From Malachius bipustulatus (lineage: Eukaryota > Arthropoda > Insecta > Coleoptera > Melyridae), in NCBI GenBank assembly GCA_910589415.1, contig OU342633.1:6610858-6674857 (forward strand): a stretch of 64,000 nucleotides of DNA. Direction: 5' to 3'. Below, one piece after another: positions 21,223 to 31,181 of the stretch. How positions within the stretch are numbered: the first letter of the stretch is position 1; each line of letters opens with the position of its first letter. Under the pieces are notes generated by a model that made no database searches, was not told where the DNA came from, and worked only from the letters and a program-made list of their open reading frames with translations. The position numbers were made by a program, and so were the translations under genes.

Positions 21223-22684
21223 TGGTTTTGATGATATTAATTCCCGGATCATTAAGTCTTGTGCTGAAGAAATATCGGGTTCTCTCTCTGTGGTTGTTAA
21301 TGGATGATTTTCTTCGGGTGTATTTCCGTCTTCCTTGAAGGTCTCTCGATGCATACCGTTGTACAAGAAGGGTTGTCCGTTGGATCCCGAAAACTACCGA
21401 CCTCTTGCAATTCCCAGTACATTGTCAAAGATCATTGAAAAAATAATGGCGTCAAGATTAATTGATTATTTGAATAAAAGAAACTTGTTTGATCCTCACC
21501 AACATGGATTTAGACAGGGTCGTTCGACTACAACGGCAATGGTGGAGTACCTGAATGAGCTGTATCGGAGGTTGGACGATGGTCATTCTTGCTTGGGTGT
21601 ATTTTTGGATCTGAGCAAGGCTTTCGATCTAGTTGATCACCGTATTTTGCTCGACAAATTATTCCGACTGGGCATCATGGGAGTTGCCAACGAATGGTTT
21701 CGATCATATCTCACCCATAGATTCCAGTATGTTGACATAAACGGTAAAGCATCTGAATTTTTGGTATCTGATCACGGTGTACCACAGGGTTCGGTTCTTG
21801 GGCCACTTTTGTATATTATTTACGTGAGTGACATGACTGTGGATGGTCGAACAGTATATGCTGATGATACCTCATTGTTGGTAAGCGCAGATGAAACTAA
21901 TGCACTCGTTTCAAATGCCAATGATTCCCTGGCTACACTAAGTAAATATTTTAGTAACAATGCTCTACATTTAAATGCAAAGAAAACCGTCATGCTTGAT
22001 TTCACAATATCTCATAATAAGCCGAATATTGGATACTATGTGCGGCTGAATGGTAAATCTGTCAAGCGGATAGACTCAGCTAATTTCTTGGGGCTGTATG
22101 TTGATCGTTGCCTTACCTGGAACGATCATCTAAACGTTTTGTGTGGTAGATTGGCTGCTGGATGTTTCGCTCTGAGGACGTTATCACTCAGTGTGGGTTT
22201 GTCTGTGAAGAGGCTTTACTATTTTGGTTACATCCACTCTCTTATATCTTATGCCATTATAGCTTGGGGTGCGTCAGGTTGTGGTATGCATCGAGTATTG
22301 ATGCTCCAAAAGAGGGCCGTACGCATTATGATGGGGGTTGGAGGGATGACTAGTTGCCGAGAGTTGTTTCGGAGGGCTGGAATATTGACGGCTCCCTCAA
22401 TATATATATACCAACTGGCTGTATATGCACGAGAGACTTTGCCCAATGAACATACACTGGGAAGGAATCATCATTATTTAACTAGAAGTAATTTATTGGA
22501 GTTTCCTCGTCATCGGACGTCTGCCTATCAGCATAGTCCTCTTTATAAAGCAATCCGAGTATTTAACCATCTGCCCAGCCAACTTAAATGCAACTCTCCG
22601 TCATTATTCAAAAAAGAATTGGAGAGGCTGCTAATTTTTAAAGCCTATTACAGCCTTGACGAGTATATGACCGACGCCATGTGA
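21223..22684 (+). pseudogene. LINE-b reverse transcriptase
   Basis: RT motifs are CIPLYKKGCPLDPENYRP, FRQGRSTTTAMVEYL, FLDLSKAFDLVDH, GVPQGSVLGPLLYI and the catalytic TVYADDTSLLV, followed by a jockey/CR1-like C-terminal region ending near YYSLDEYM. One stop (TGA) lies at about 21301-21303; otherwise the frame is open for 449 residues. The endonuclease and ORF1 are lost by 5' truncation. A related but distinct family is LINE-e at 50122-52330. Confidence 0.88.
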
Positions 22685-22848
22685 TGCGGGGAATATAACT
22701 GTGTGATGACTGTGATGGTTATAGTATAGTGTATGTAAATGTTTTTACGATTATATTTTGTATGCTTTTATATTCTGTTTGTGACTTGGCCTATACATCT
22801 ACATGTCTCTTGGCTCAATAAAGACTATTATATATATATATTATTATT
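21223..22848 (+). mobile_element. LINE-b, 5'-truncated non-LTR element in the kinase
   Basis: It starts without endonuclease, carries RT and a C-terminal tail, and ends in AATAAAG plus TA/TTA repeats. A short duplication ATTA lies at 21219-21222 and 22849-22852. Removing it rejoins the kinase HRD loop in frame. It is AT-rich against its GC-rich host. Confidence 0.85.
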
Positions 22849-23318
22849 ATTAAACCAGGGAACATCCTGACGTGGGGACGAGGCCTAGACATGGTGGCCA
22901 AATTGGGCGATTTCGGCCTGGCCGTACGAGTTCCGGATGCGACGCCGAGGCCCTACGGCTTCGCGGGGACCTCCGGCTTCATGGCCCCAGAACTGGAGAG
23001 TGAGAAGGCGTACTCTATCAGCGCCGACGTCTGGTCGTGCGGCGCCACACTCATGTGTGCTGCGACCGGCGGCCGAGTGGTCATTGGGGACCGGGTACCG
23101 GCCGCTAGACGGAACAAGCGGCGCGGCCGCGCCAAGTCCGAGACCCCGTCGAGGTCGAACCCGCTGGATGACCGCGCCGAGGCGTGGCTGCGCGCCATGC
23201 TTGCGACCACACCGGAAGACCGACCGACGCCCTCGAACGCGAGGCTCGACCGGCGACCCAGGATGAGACGCCTCCCGAACCGACGGCCTCCCCGCCAGAA
23301 GTCGCCCCCTCGATGAAG
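22849..23318 (+). pseudogene. Protein kinase, catalytic loop to C-lobe
   Basis: It continues in frame from the ATTA duplication: IKPGNIL completes the HRDxKxxN loop. Then VAKLGDFGLAV (the metal-binding DFG), GTSGFMAPELE (APE) and SADVWSCG (helix F Asp), and a final PEDRPT (subdomain XI Arg). So every invariant motif of an active kinase is present across the two halves. The region between helix F and PEDRPT contains a short basic insert (RRNKRRGRAK). The end is uncertain: frames diverge after about 23225, one stopping at 23316 and one continuing to 23372. Confidence 0.82.
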
Positions 23319-23589
23319 CATGCGGTGGTCATCCGCCTCACCGACAGTCTGCGGGAAATGATGGAGGCATAACCGCGACCCCCGCAGCTCGACGACCGCC
23401 TGAAGCGCTTGTGCCCTCCCGGCGTGCGGTGCGACAAGCAAATTAAAGTACGAACCGTGACCGACTCCGGGAGGGTGGTGCGAATACGCATACCGGCCGA
23501 CCCCCGTAAACCGTGAGCCTGCGGACACCGTGGTAGGGACCCGGCCGAGGTAGGACGACCGTAGTTAACATCGTTCATGTTTATTGCAG
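23319..23589 (+). other. Kinase 3' tail and acceptor-like site
   Basis: Short open stretches in shifting frames (for example LTDSLREMMEA and VRTVTDSGRVVRIRIP) suggest a decayed C-terminal extension. At 23550-23589, GTAGGAC…GTTAAC…TTTATTGCAG has the form of a very short intron or a 3' splice site ending exactly at the next ATG. Not proven. Confidence 0.35.
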
Positions 23590-24128
23590 ATGGGCGACGT
23601 GTTGGAATTGCAGTGGGACTGGAGCGGCCCCCCGTCACCGAATCACCCTGAGTCCGAGCCGGCCGTGCTGACGCAGCCCTGCGCGCGACCGCCACGCGCC
23701 GAACCCCCGCCGATTTTCTTGCCAGTGCGAGACCGGACCCTGTGTTGGAGGTGCGGCGAGCCGGGCCACCGCCGGTCAGAATGCCACGGGCCGTACCGCA
23801 CCGTACTGCTCGCGGTGTGGGCGCCTGGGGGTGGTCCCGCGACTGCCCTTGTCGCCCGCCAGCGCCAGGCATGACGCGGAGCGCGCTCTATGGATGGGTC
23901 ACGACCGCGGCGGCGCCCGAGAGTGAGGACCCACCAAGATACGCCCCGACGAGGACCGAGCCGAGGACGGCAGACAAGGCCGTCCAGTGTATGCTGCTGC
24001 CAACGGCGGAACCGGCCGCCGAGGACATGCCGCGGCCGGCGACCCGGCGCCCGCGGCGGTGGCTGCTGCGCGCCCCATTGGCGATGAGGAGACGGCCGGA
24101 GCGACCTGCGGCGCGCCAGCGCGAGTGA
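23590..24128 (+). pseudogene. Gag-type zinc-knuckle protein, displaced 3' of the kinase
   Basis: It starts ATG GGC GAC directly after a CAG. A Pro-rich segment leads to CWRCGEPGHRRSEC, a CCHC knuckle (about 23742-23785). A second Cys-rich unit, CSRCGRLGV then RDCPC, follows in other frames (23808-23850). This pair is the usual nucleocapsid end of Gag in this type of Gypsy element, and Gypsy-K Gag lacks exactly that part. Thus it is either a moved or duplicated nucleocapsid exon or a fragment of another copy. The remaining sequence is basic and Pro/Arg-rich. Several frame changes are present. Confidence 0.6.
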
Positions 24129-24339
24129 ACGCAACGACGTTTTGGGATGGCAGGTAACTCGCCGCACGTAGAACATTCTTTTACCGTTTAAAGTTCGGGT
24201 GTGTATTTACATTGTTATTTTTTATTATTTTTTGGAATTTATGTTAGGAACGAGCGAGGTACCGAACGAGCTAATAATTTTATTTCGATAACAAGTAACC
24301 GTCTGAAACAAAAGACTGCGTCTTTTCTTTTTGCGAAGT
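24129..24339 (+). other. Gypsy-K 3' non-coding segment
   Basis: AT-rich, no ORF of note. A donor-like CAG|GTAACT occurs at about 24149. It leads to the polypurine tract. Confidence 0.5.
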
Positions 24340-24354
24340 GGGGGGGGGGGGGGG
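24340..24354 (+). other. Poly-G polypurine tract of Gypsy-K
   Basis: Fifteen consecutive G residues immediately precede the LTR start TGTAAGG. The position fits plus-strand priming; a pure G run is unusual, since mixed A/G tracts are the norm. Confidence 0.65.
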
Positions 24355-24600
24355 TGTAAGGAAGCAATGAAAATTGTCCCGTTTTAATAGGCACGATCAT
24401 GATTTCCCCCTGTTCAAATTAATAAGAGATAGGTAGTTGCAGGTCCAGAGGCATTGATATTTCTAGTTAGTATTTCTAAAGTTCTCCTAAGTAAAATCGG
24501 GTGCAAGGAATGATAGATTATTTAATAGATGTCGAATAAGATAGGTTGTCCGGGCGTTGCATTTCCGGGAACCCGGCTGGCCGGGTGTCGTGAACTTATC
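24355..24600 (+). repeat. Gypsy-K 3' LTR, part 1
   Basis: It begins TGTAAGGAAGCAATG and is the inverted match of 60200 downwards to about 59950 in the solo LTR. It breaks after ACTTATC, where LINE-c inserted. Confidence 0.88.
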
Positions 24601-24998
24601 ATAATCGTCTTCGATTTATTTCTTGCATGGCATTTTTCTTGCTCCGTGACTTTGCTTGTTTTTACGTCGAATAAGTGAGTTATAACTGTTGGTTGGTCCG
24701 TCATATTATGTAAAAACGTATGCTTGATCTGGTGGTGCAGTTGATTTGGTGATGCTTTTATTGAAATTGCCACAATCTTAGTAGAAAAGTAGGCAATAGT
24801 GTTGTGACAATCATCGTTCGAATTTATTTATTAGTTATTTATCCGTTAGCCTGATAGTGTTATCAATTCTTCGGGCTCGGTGAACCGACCATCTGTTTCA
24901 CCTCCAATTTGTTATTTTATGTTATTTTGTTTATAAATTTAACGTTGTTTACATCTTGGAAACAGCTGTTTATTGTTTACGTTTCTCACCATGCCTGG
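24601..24998 (+). other. LINE-c 5' untranslated region
   Basis: AT-rich with no ORF. It ends CACCATGCCTGG, the start of LINE-c ORF1, where LINE-d inserted. Confidence 0.7.
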
Positions 24999-25452
24999 TC
25001 CTTAAGGTCCACTCACAACTGGTCAAAGCCTAGGCGATTCCAGTCATGTGGTGGACAAGCCAACCTTACGTCCAAGATCGTGGGGACCGGGCAACGTGGT
25101 GCCACTTGTGAGTACCACGGCTAACAAGGCTCTGACAAAACATGGCACAGACCGTAAACCGCTAGGTGGCACAACGACCCCCGAGGTATATCACTGTCGT
25201 GACCTGCCTCGGGGTAGTGACGCCAGGGGCACGGGGGCTTGGCTTAACCGCCTGTCTGCGTGGATGAGGACCACTATAAAAACCTCCCCAAATCCACGGT
25301 ATTGTGCGCGCCAATGGATGCATGGTCGAGGGGGAGCTCGGCAACTAGCGACAAACCTCGGGGAACCTGGCGCACCCCGTTGTATGTAGCCTGCTGCGTC
25401 ATGGGGGTTATGGCGCAGTACCTTTATTTCCCCCAGTTCTCGTGGGACCAAA
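24999..25452 (+). other. LINE-d 5' untranslated region
   Basis: Starts TCCTTAAGGTCC. Richer in GC than the LINE-c DNA around it. Contains only short ORFs, which I do not consider genes. Confidence 0.65.
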
Positions 25453-26610
25453 ATGGAAACCAACGAAAAAACAAAACAAACAACTGAGGGACCTCCACAA
25501 GAAGGAACCTCAGAACTTAGCATGGATGCACAGGATGTGGCAGGCCCCCAGAGCCATGCCACCCTGGAACCTATGCAAGTTGAAACACACAGCTGTGCGG
25601 CCTCGCAGGGAAGTAGCAGTGCTACAAGACCAGCGAGTACGACAGCTGAACAAAAAACGGCCTCAGGGGCCCTAATACAAACCCCGAGACCTAAGCTGTC
25701 GGGTGCACAGCGTAGAAAGCTGGCAGTTGAATTCGCGAAAGCCGCTGGGGTACCAATCAAACCCAGAAGGCCGCGGACAAACCGCCAGCGAAAAAACCCT
25801 GATGGAGAGGCGGGACCCAGCAGAGCGTCAAACTCTGCATCACAGGGAACTGCCACCCCATCTGTAAAAAGGCCAAGGTCAGTGGTAAGTACTCCATCCC
25901 CAGCGATGAGTGCAACCAAAGTCCTGGCCAAAAAGCCAAAGCACGAAGGGGAGACTGTGACCTCCGAGCCTGGCGCATCCTCACAGGGTGCTACTGGCTC
26001 CGGAGTAAGCTACAGTCAAGCCCTGACGGCTTTCAAAATGGCGGTGGTAATGGAAAGTTACCCCGAAGAGCGGCTGGATCAACACCAGGCAAAACTGGTC
26101 CAGCAATCCATCATGAAGCAGGTGATGGGGGGCGTGCCTGGACTGGGGCCACAATTCAAGAGCACCAGGTTTGAGAAGGGCGTGGTCTTCATCACCTGCG
26201 CCAATGAAAAATCTAAGAGGTGGCTGGTGGACTTGGTACCGAAGCTACGACCTTGGGATGGGGCCGCACTACGTGTGGGCCCGTCCAGAGAAGTGGTGAA
26301 AGCCACTAAGGTCGTGGTCTTCATTCCTGCAGACACACCAGGCCTCGAGGAACCAACAAAAGCCTTTCGTCTGTTGGAAAACCAGAATCTGGGCATTAAA
26401 ACAGACGAATGGTCTATCATCACACAGCACAGGGAGAGGGACGGTAAGGGTACCACACTTGTGCTGTGGATCGATGAAGAGTCTCTGAAGGCTCTCGCCG
26501 GAAGGGGGTACAAAGCGTACCTCGGTTTTGGTGAGGTAACCTTCAGAGTGATGGGAGGAAAGAAGACACCCTGCAATGCTGCGGGCTCTCCAGATCAACC
26601 TGCAGCATAG
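25453..26610 (+). CDS. LINE-d ORF1 protein, DUF4780-like
   Basis: A 385-residue open frame. The first half is low-complexity (Thr, Ser, Pro, Lys) and basic (KPRRPRTNRQRKN at about 95-110). The second half, from VSYSQALTAFKMAVV to YLGFGEVTFRV, matches the DUF4780 pattern known from ORF1 of several insect LINEs and thought to bind element RNA. No CCHC knuckle is seen. The ORF2 frame begins before its stop: the two overlap by 35 bp (26576-26610) in different frames. The start is the ATG at 25453. Confidence 0.82.
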   Translation: METNEKTKQTTEGPPQEGTSELSMDAQDVAGPQSHATLEPMQVETHSCAASQGSSSATRPASTTAEQKTASGALIQTPRPKLSGAQRRKLAVEFAKAAGVPIKPRRPRTNRQRKNPDGEAGPSRASNSASQGTATPSVKRPRSVVSTPSPAMSATKVLAKKPKHEGETVTSEPGASSQGATGSGVSYSQALTAFKMAVVMESYPEERLDQHQAKLVQQSIMKQVMGGVPGLGPQFKSTRFEKGVVFITCANEKSKRWLVDLVPKLRPWDGAALRVGPSREVVKATKVVVFIPADTPGLEEPTKAFRLLENQNLGIKTDEWSIITQHRERDGKGTTLVLWIDEESLKALAGRGYKAYLGFGEVTFRVMGGKKTPCNAAGSPDQPAA

Positions 26611-29600
26611 CAAAGCTGCCTCCGCATCTCTGTGCAGACTTCTAGCTGCCGGAGATGTAGACGTAGCCCTGATTCAAGAACCTTGGCTGGTAGCCGGCCG
26701 CGTAGCAGGTTTAGGAGCAGCCAGAGGTAAGATCATTTACAATAGGGCCTACGGTAACAGCAGAACATGTATTTACGTGAAAAACGAACTAAAAGTCCTG
26801 GTTATAACACAATTATGTTTCAGGGACTTGACCACAGTAATACTGAAATATCATATGGATGGGGCAGCCAAGGAGCTTGTAGTAGCTTCATTATACCTAC
26901 CATATGACTCCACCAGTCCTCCTCCGTCACAGGAAATGGAACTACTGGTTAAGTACTGCGAGGACCATAACCTCCAGGTCATCATTGGTGTCGATGCAAA
27001 CTCCCATCACGCAGTGTGGGGCAGCAGCGACACAAACAACAGAGGTGAGTCACTGTTACAGTTTATGGTATCCAGGAAACTGGAACTTCTGAATAGGGGC
27101 AGGGAACCCACCTTTGTAACATCGAGACGGAAAGAAATAATTGACATCACCTTAGCTTCCCCTCGTATCGGCGCCCGGGTAGTCAAGTGGCGTGTATCTG
27201 ATGAACCGTCTCACTCAGATCACAGATACATTCAGCTGGAAATCAACTCCGTTGATAAGACAGCAGAGCTGTATCGCAATCCACGAAAGACTGACTGGGC
27301 GAGGTACAGGGCGGAGTTGAGGGCAAATCTAACCAATGTCAAAAGCAACATTGCATGCATATACGATATCGAGGTAGCTACAGAACAACTCCAAGTAGCC
27401 ATTACAACCTCATATCACAACAACTGTGCTCAGACACCCCGTCGGAAAGGTGGGGATGTCAGTTGGTGGAACCCCAAACTGGCGGAAATGAGACAGAAAA
27501 CACGTAAGCTTTTTAACAAAGCTAAAAAAACAGGAAAGTGGGACGAATATAAGACCACCATTACTGAATACAACAAGGAGATCAGATTTGCAAGAAGAGC
27601 TGCGTGGAGGAAGCTCTGTTAGGATGTGGAAACGACATCCGAAGGAGCAAGACTCTACAAACTCATGGCAAAAGATCCCCTGAACCCCATTGGTACCTTA
27701 AAAAGTAGCAATGGTAATTACACAGAAACCGGGAGGGAAACTCTTAAGGTACTCCTCAGAGCACACTTTCCGGACTGCAATGTAATTGAAGTGGAAGATG
27801 GCCTACACAACACTCTGGAAAACCTGAATCACAGGGTCACCAGGGAGGACTGGAGGACATCAAGACACATAATTACATATGAAAAAGTTAAATGGGCCAT
27901 AAGCTCATTTGAGCCTTACAAGTCACCTGGCCCGGACGGGATCTATCCTGCCCTTTTGGAGCAGGCGAGTGAAGATCTCACGCCGGTGCTTTGTAGGATA
28001 TTCAGAGCCAGTTTGGCACTTGGTTACATTCCGCTGGCCTGGAGAGAAATAAAAGAGGTTTTTATACCGAAACCTGGACGTAATGACTACGACGAGGCCA
28101 AGGCATATAGACCGATTAGTTTGACATCCTTTTTACTAAAAGCGATGGAAAAACTGGTTGAGAAGCATCTCAGGCAAACCTTTCTTACAGAGAGGCCATT
28201 AAGCCAGAGGCAACATGCTTTTCAACCAGGTAAATCATGCGAATCAGCTTTGCACCAGCTAGTGATGAGAATTGAAAAATCACTAGACAACAAAGAAATT
28301 GCCCTCGGGGCTTTTCTAGATATAGAGGGGGCGTTTGACAACACCTCCTTTAGCTGCATGGTATCGGCCGCTAGAAGACATGGCGTCGACGACACCACAA
28401 CTAGGTGGCTGAGCGCTATGTTGGAAGGCAGAAGAGTCCAAGCAACTCTGTTTGGCGAGACGATGCGGGTCACCGTCACCAAAGGATGCCCACAGGGCGG
28501 AGTCCTATCTCCGTTGCTGTGGGACATGGTGGTGGATGACCTGCTCATCAAGCTAAACAACAAAGGTTATTATACCCAAGGCTATGCGGATGACATAGTC
28601 ATACTGGTCATGGGGAAATACACTAAAACCATCTCAGAGCTCATGCAAGGGGCTCTGAATATCGTGGAGGAATGGTGCCTTGGGGCGAAGCTTCGCGTAA
28701 ACCCTGTCAAAACGGCACTGGTCCCCTTCACCAAAAGAAGCAAGATGGAGGAATTAACTCCACCCATCTTCTTCAATGAACGGCTGCAGGTGAACGACCG
28801 GGTCAAATATCTGGGAATAACCCTGGATGCAAAACTGACCTGGAATCTTCACCTGCAGAAAGCGATTAATAAAAGTAAAATGGCACTGATGGCTTGTAGA
28901 AGGTCATTCAGTAAAACATGGGGACTGAAACCACGCATGGTACATTGGCTGTATATTGCCGTGGTCAGGCCCATACTAACATATGGCTGTTTAGTCTGGT
29001 GGCCAAAGATCGACCAGAAACAAGCCATTATGAAAATTCAAAGTGTTCAAAGGCTTGCATGCTTAGGCATCACGGGAGCCATGAACACTACATCAACGAC
29101 AGCACTGGAGGCCATACTTGACCTGCCTCCTCTTGACATTCATATTAAGAGCGAGGCACGATTGGGCGCCTACAGGCTGAAACAAAACCAAAACTGGGAT
29201 AAACCTGGGAAAACCGGGCATTCCAGAATAACTGATATCATCGCAGATCCTATCCTGGAAATGCAATCCGATGGTATGAGTACTACGATATCATTTGTAA
29301 AACCATTCAAGGTTCTAATGGACTGGAAAGAATGGCAACAAATGGAACACCTGTGCCTGAAAAAAGGGCTGGTCTGGTACACTGACGGCTCAAAGACAGG
29401 GACAGGTACCGGAGCTGGAGTGCATGGGGTGGTCCCTGGATGCAATATTTACGTGCCACTGGGGACTCATGCCAGCATCTTCCAGGCCGAAATAAATGCA
29501 ATTAGGCTATGCGTTGGAGAGAATACCAGAAGGAACTATCGAGGTAGGGAAATCTACATCCTCTCCGACAGTCAGGCTAGCCTGAAAGCCCTTGCAGCTT

Positions 29601-30202
29601 ATGAAATCAGATCAAAACTGGTCTGGGAATGCCTGCAAGACCTCATTGACTTAGCCAGGTGTAACGTGGTGACACTAGTTTGGGTTCCGGGTCACCGTGG
29701 GACGCCTGGTAATGAGGCTGCAGATCAACTAGCCAAGAAAGGCGCTGGGATAAACTACACTGGGCCCGAACCAGTGTTTGGCATCCCAAAGAACACTGTA
29801 CGCGGGGCGGTGGCTCAGTGGATAAGAACACAACATAGAGCACACTGGAACCGTATAACAGGAAACAAACATGGTAAGGTGATGATCAAGGAGCCCTCTC
29901 AAAACCTTGCCAGACAGATACTGCAACTAAATAGAATGCAGATCAGAACGGTGGTGGGTCTTCTCACAGGACACTGCCACCTAAGAGTACACCTACATAA
30001 ACTGGGGATATACAGAGAAGACCCAATTTGTAGACTCTGCAATGAAGAAGACGAGACAGCTTCTCATGTGATATTCGAGTGTCCAGCACTCGCACGAACG
30101 CGCTATGCGGTCCTGGGACCAATCAGTCCCGGGAGCCATCTGGCGGAAAAAACCTTGGTTAGCGGGCTGCTAAACCTTGTCAAAGGAACGGAGCTCTTCT
30201 AA
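26576..30202 (+). pseudogene. LINE-d ORF2: endonuclease, RT, RNase H
   Basis: Endonuclease: LQINLQHSKAA, LIQEPW, GVDANSHHAVWGS and SHSDHRYI (residues 1-220). A single in-frame TAG at 27620-27622 separates it from RT. RT: RPISLTSFLLKAMEKLVE, FLDIEGAFDN, GCPQGGVLSPLLW and GYADDIVIL. RNase H: WYTDGSKTGTGTGAGV, AEINAIRL, LSDSQASLKAL and WVPGHRGTPGNEAADQLA, with all acidic residues. The C-terminal CRLCNEEDETASHVIFEC is a zinc-binding end. Apart from the TAG the frame is intact for about 1200 residues. It nicks target DNA and primes reverse transcription there. Confidence 0.9.
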
Positions 30203-30314
30203 TCAAGGAGAATCTAAATGTGAGAAATACAATAAGCCCGCTGGCTTCAGTGTTTGGGACCTAATAAACCATCTCTCACATTTAGTTAAAATACCAAATA
30301 CCAATACCAATACC

Positions 30315-31181
30315 ATGCCTGGCTACTGTATGACTTGCGAATCAGCTGTGACACCTACAACGTCAGCTATTAGATGCAGTGGATCATGTCGGAAGTACAC
30401 GCATACTAAGTGTCTCAAAGTCTCCAGTGTCGAATTGAAGTCGCTCTCTCAGAGCCAGTGGGTTTGTCCGAGCTGCGTTCAGCTGGGTGGTTCATCACAG
30501 GTGTCAATCATAGAAAACACTATGAAATTGCAATTTGAAGACTTCAAAACTACGGTCATGCAGGTCATCACGGACCAATTCTCTAAGATAAATGATAGAC
30601 TTAATACTCTGGAGAGTGACGTGAGTGAGTTGAAGGGTAACTTACGTAGGCTGGAACACGATTTTACTGCTCAGTCGCTGGCGGCTAATGCTGCCACCGG
30701 GGGTACTTTGAAAACCAGGGTGGCTGATATTGTCTCGGAGTTGGAGAGCCACAGACAGCGTTGTTGCAATGTTCTTCTCTTCAGTGTACCTGAATCCAAT
30801 GCTGAAACCGTCGCTGGAAGAGTCCTAGATGACTTGAATAGGGTAAATGAAATTTTGTCTCCACTGGGTTCGTTCCCCCCGCCAAAGAAGGTAATACGGA
30901 TTGGTCACAAGAGCGAAAATAAAGATAGGCCGTTGAAGATTATTTATGACAGCGAAAGGGAGGCAGGAGATGTTCTTCGATCTAATAAGCGAAATGGTAA
31001 TCGAAAGCACCACTTTCGTGCTAATTTAACTGCTGATCAACGCAAGGAAAATAAGGCTGTAATTCAAGAATACAAGGATAGGATTTCTAAAGGTGAGCAC
31101 GGAATTGCATTGAAGTATAGAAACAATTGTCCAATCATTGTTGGACTGAAGGCATCGGCAGCAAAAGTTGCAAAAAACTAA
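30315..31181 (+). CDS. LINE-c ORF1 protein with PHD finger
   Basis: The 288-residue protein starts at ATG 30315, inside the LINE-d target duplication. The N-terminal zinc finger has CMTCES…CSGSCRKYTHTKC…WVCPSC, a PHD-like Cys4-His-Cys3 order. A coiled-coil region follows (about 75-140, KINDRLNTLESDVSELKGNLRRLE), then a conserved C-terminal fold (NVLLFSVPES…VIRIGHKSENKDRPLKI). PHD-bearing ORF1 proteins occur in CR1-like LINEs. The frame is fully open. Because LINE-d separates it from the LINE-c 5' UTR, it has lost its own promoter context. Confidence 0.83.
   Translation: MPGYCMTCESAVTPTTSAIRCSGSCRKYTHTKCLKVSSVELKSLSQSQWVCPSCVQLGGSSQVSIIENTMKLQFEDFKTTVMQVITDQFSKINDRLNTLESDVSELKGNLRRLEHDFTAQSLAANAATGGTLKTRVADIVSELESHRQRCCNVLLFSVPESNAETVAGRVLDDLNRVNEILSPLGSFPPPKKVIRIGHKSENKDRPLKIIYDSEREAGDVLRSNKRNGNRKHHFRANLTADQRKENKAVIQEYKDRISKGEHGIALKYRNNCPIIVGLKASAAKVAKN

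Larger units (their letters stand above)
24999..30311 (+). mobile_element. LINE-d: full-length LINE with RNase H
   Basis: Bounded by an exact 11-bp duplication ACCATGCCTGG (24988-24998 and 30312-30322). It has a 5' UTR of about 450 bp, ORF1, overlapping ORF2 with endonuclease, RT and RNase H, and a CCAATA repeat tail. Only one stop codon interrupts ORF2, so it is a young copy. Domain content points to the I/R1/LOA group; I do not fix the clade. Confidence 0.88.

Noticed and set aside
20804..23318. Kinase as an ordinary host gene that Gypsy-K happened to land beside
   Set aside because: It lies between the integrase and the polypurine tract/LTR of the same element, in the same strand and composition, with no introns or promoter of its own. 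I keep it as an alternative until other copies are seen.
22953..23872. Long minus-strand ORFs (up to 255 residues) opposite the kinase and zinc-knuckle region
   Set aside because: They lie in GC-rich DNA where stop codons are rare, show only low-complexity Arg/Gly/Ser content, and are antisense to motif-bearing frames.
24607..24998. Continuation of Gypsy-K 3' LTR
   Set aside because: Comparison with the solo LTR shows the LTR stops at 24600 and resumes at 35601; this stretch is LINE-c 5' UTR.
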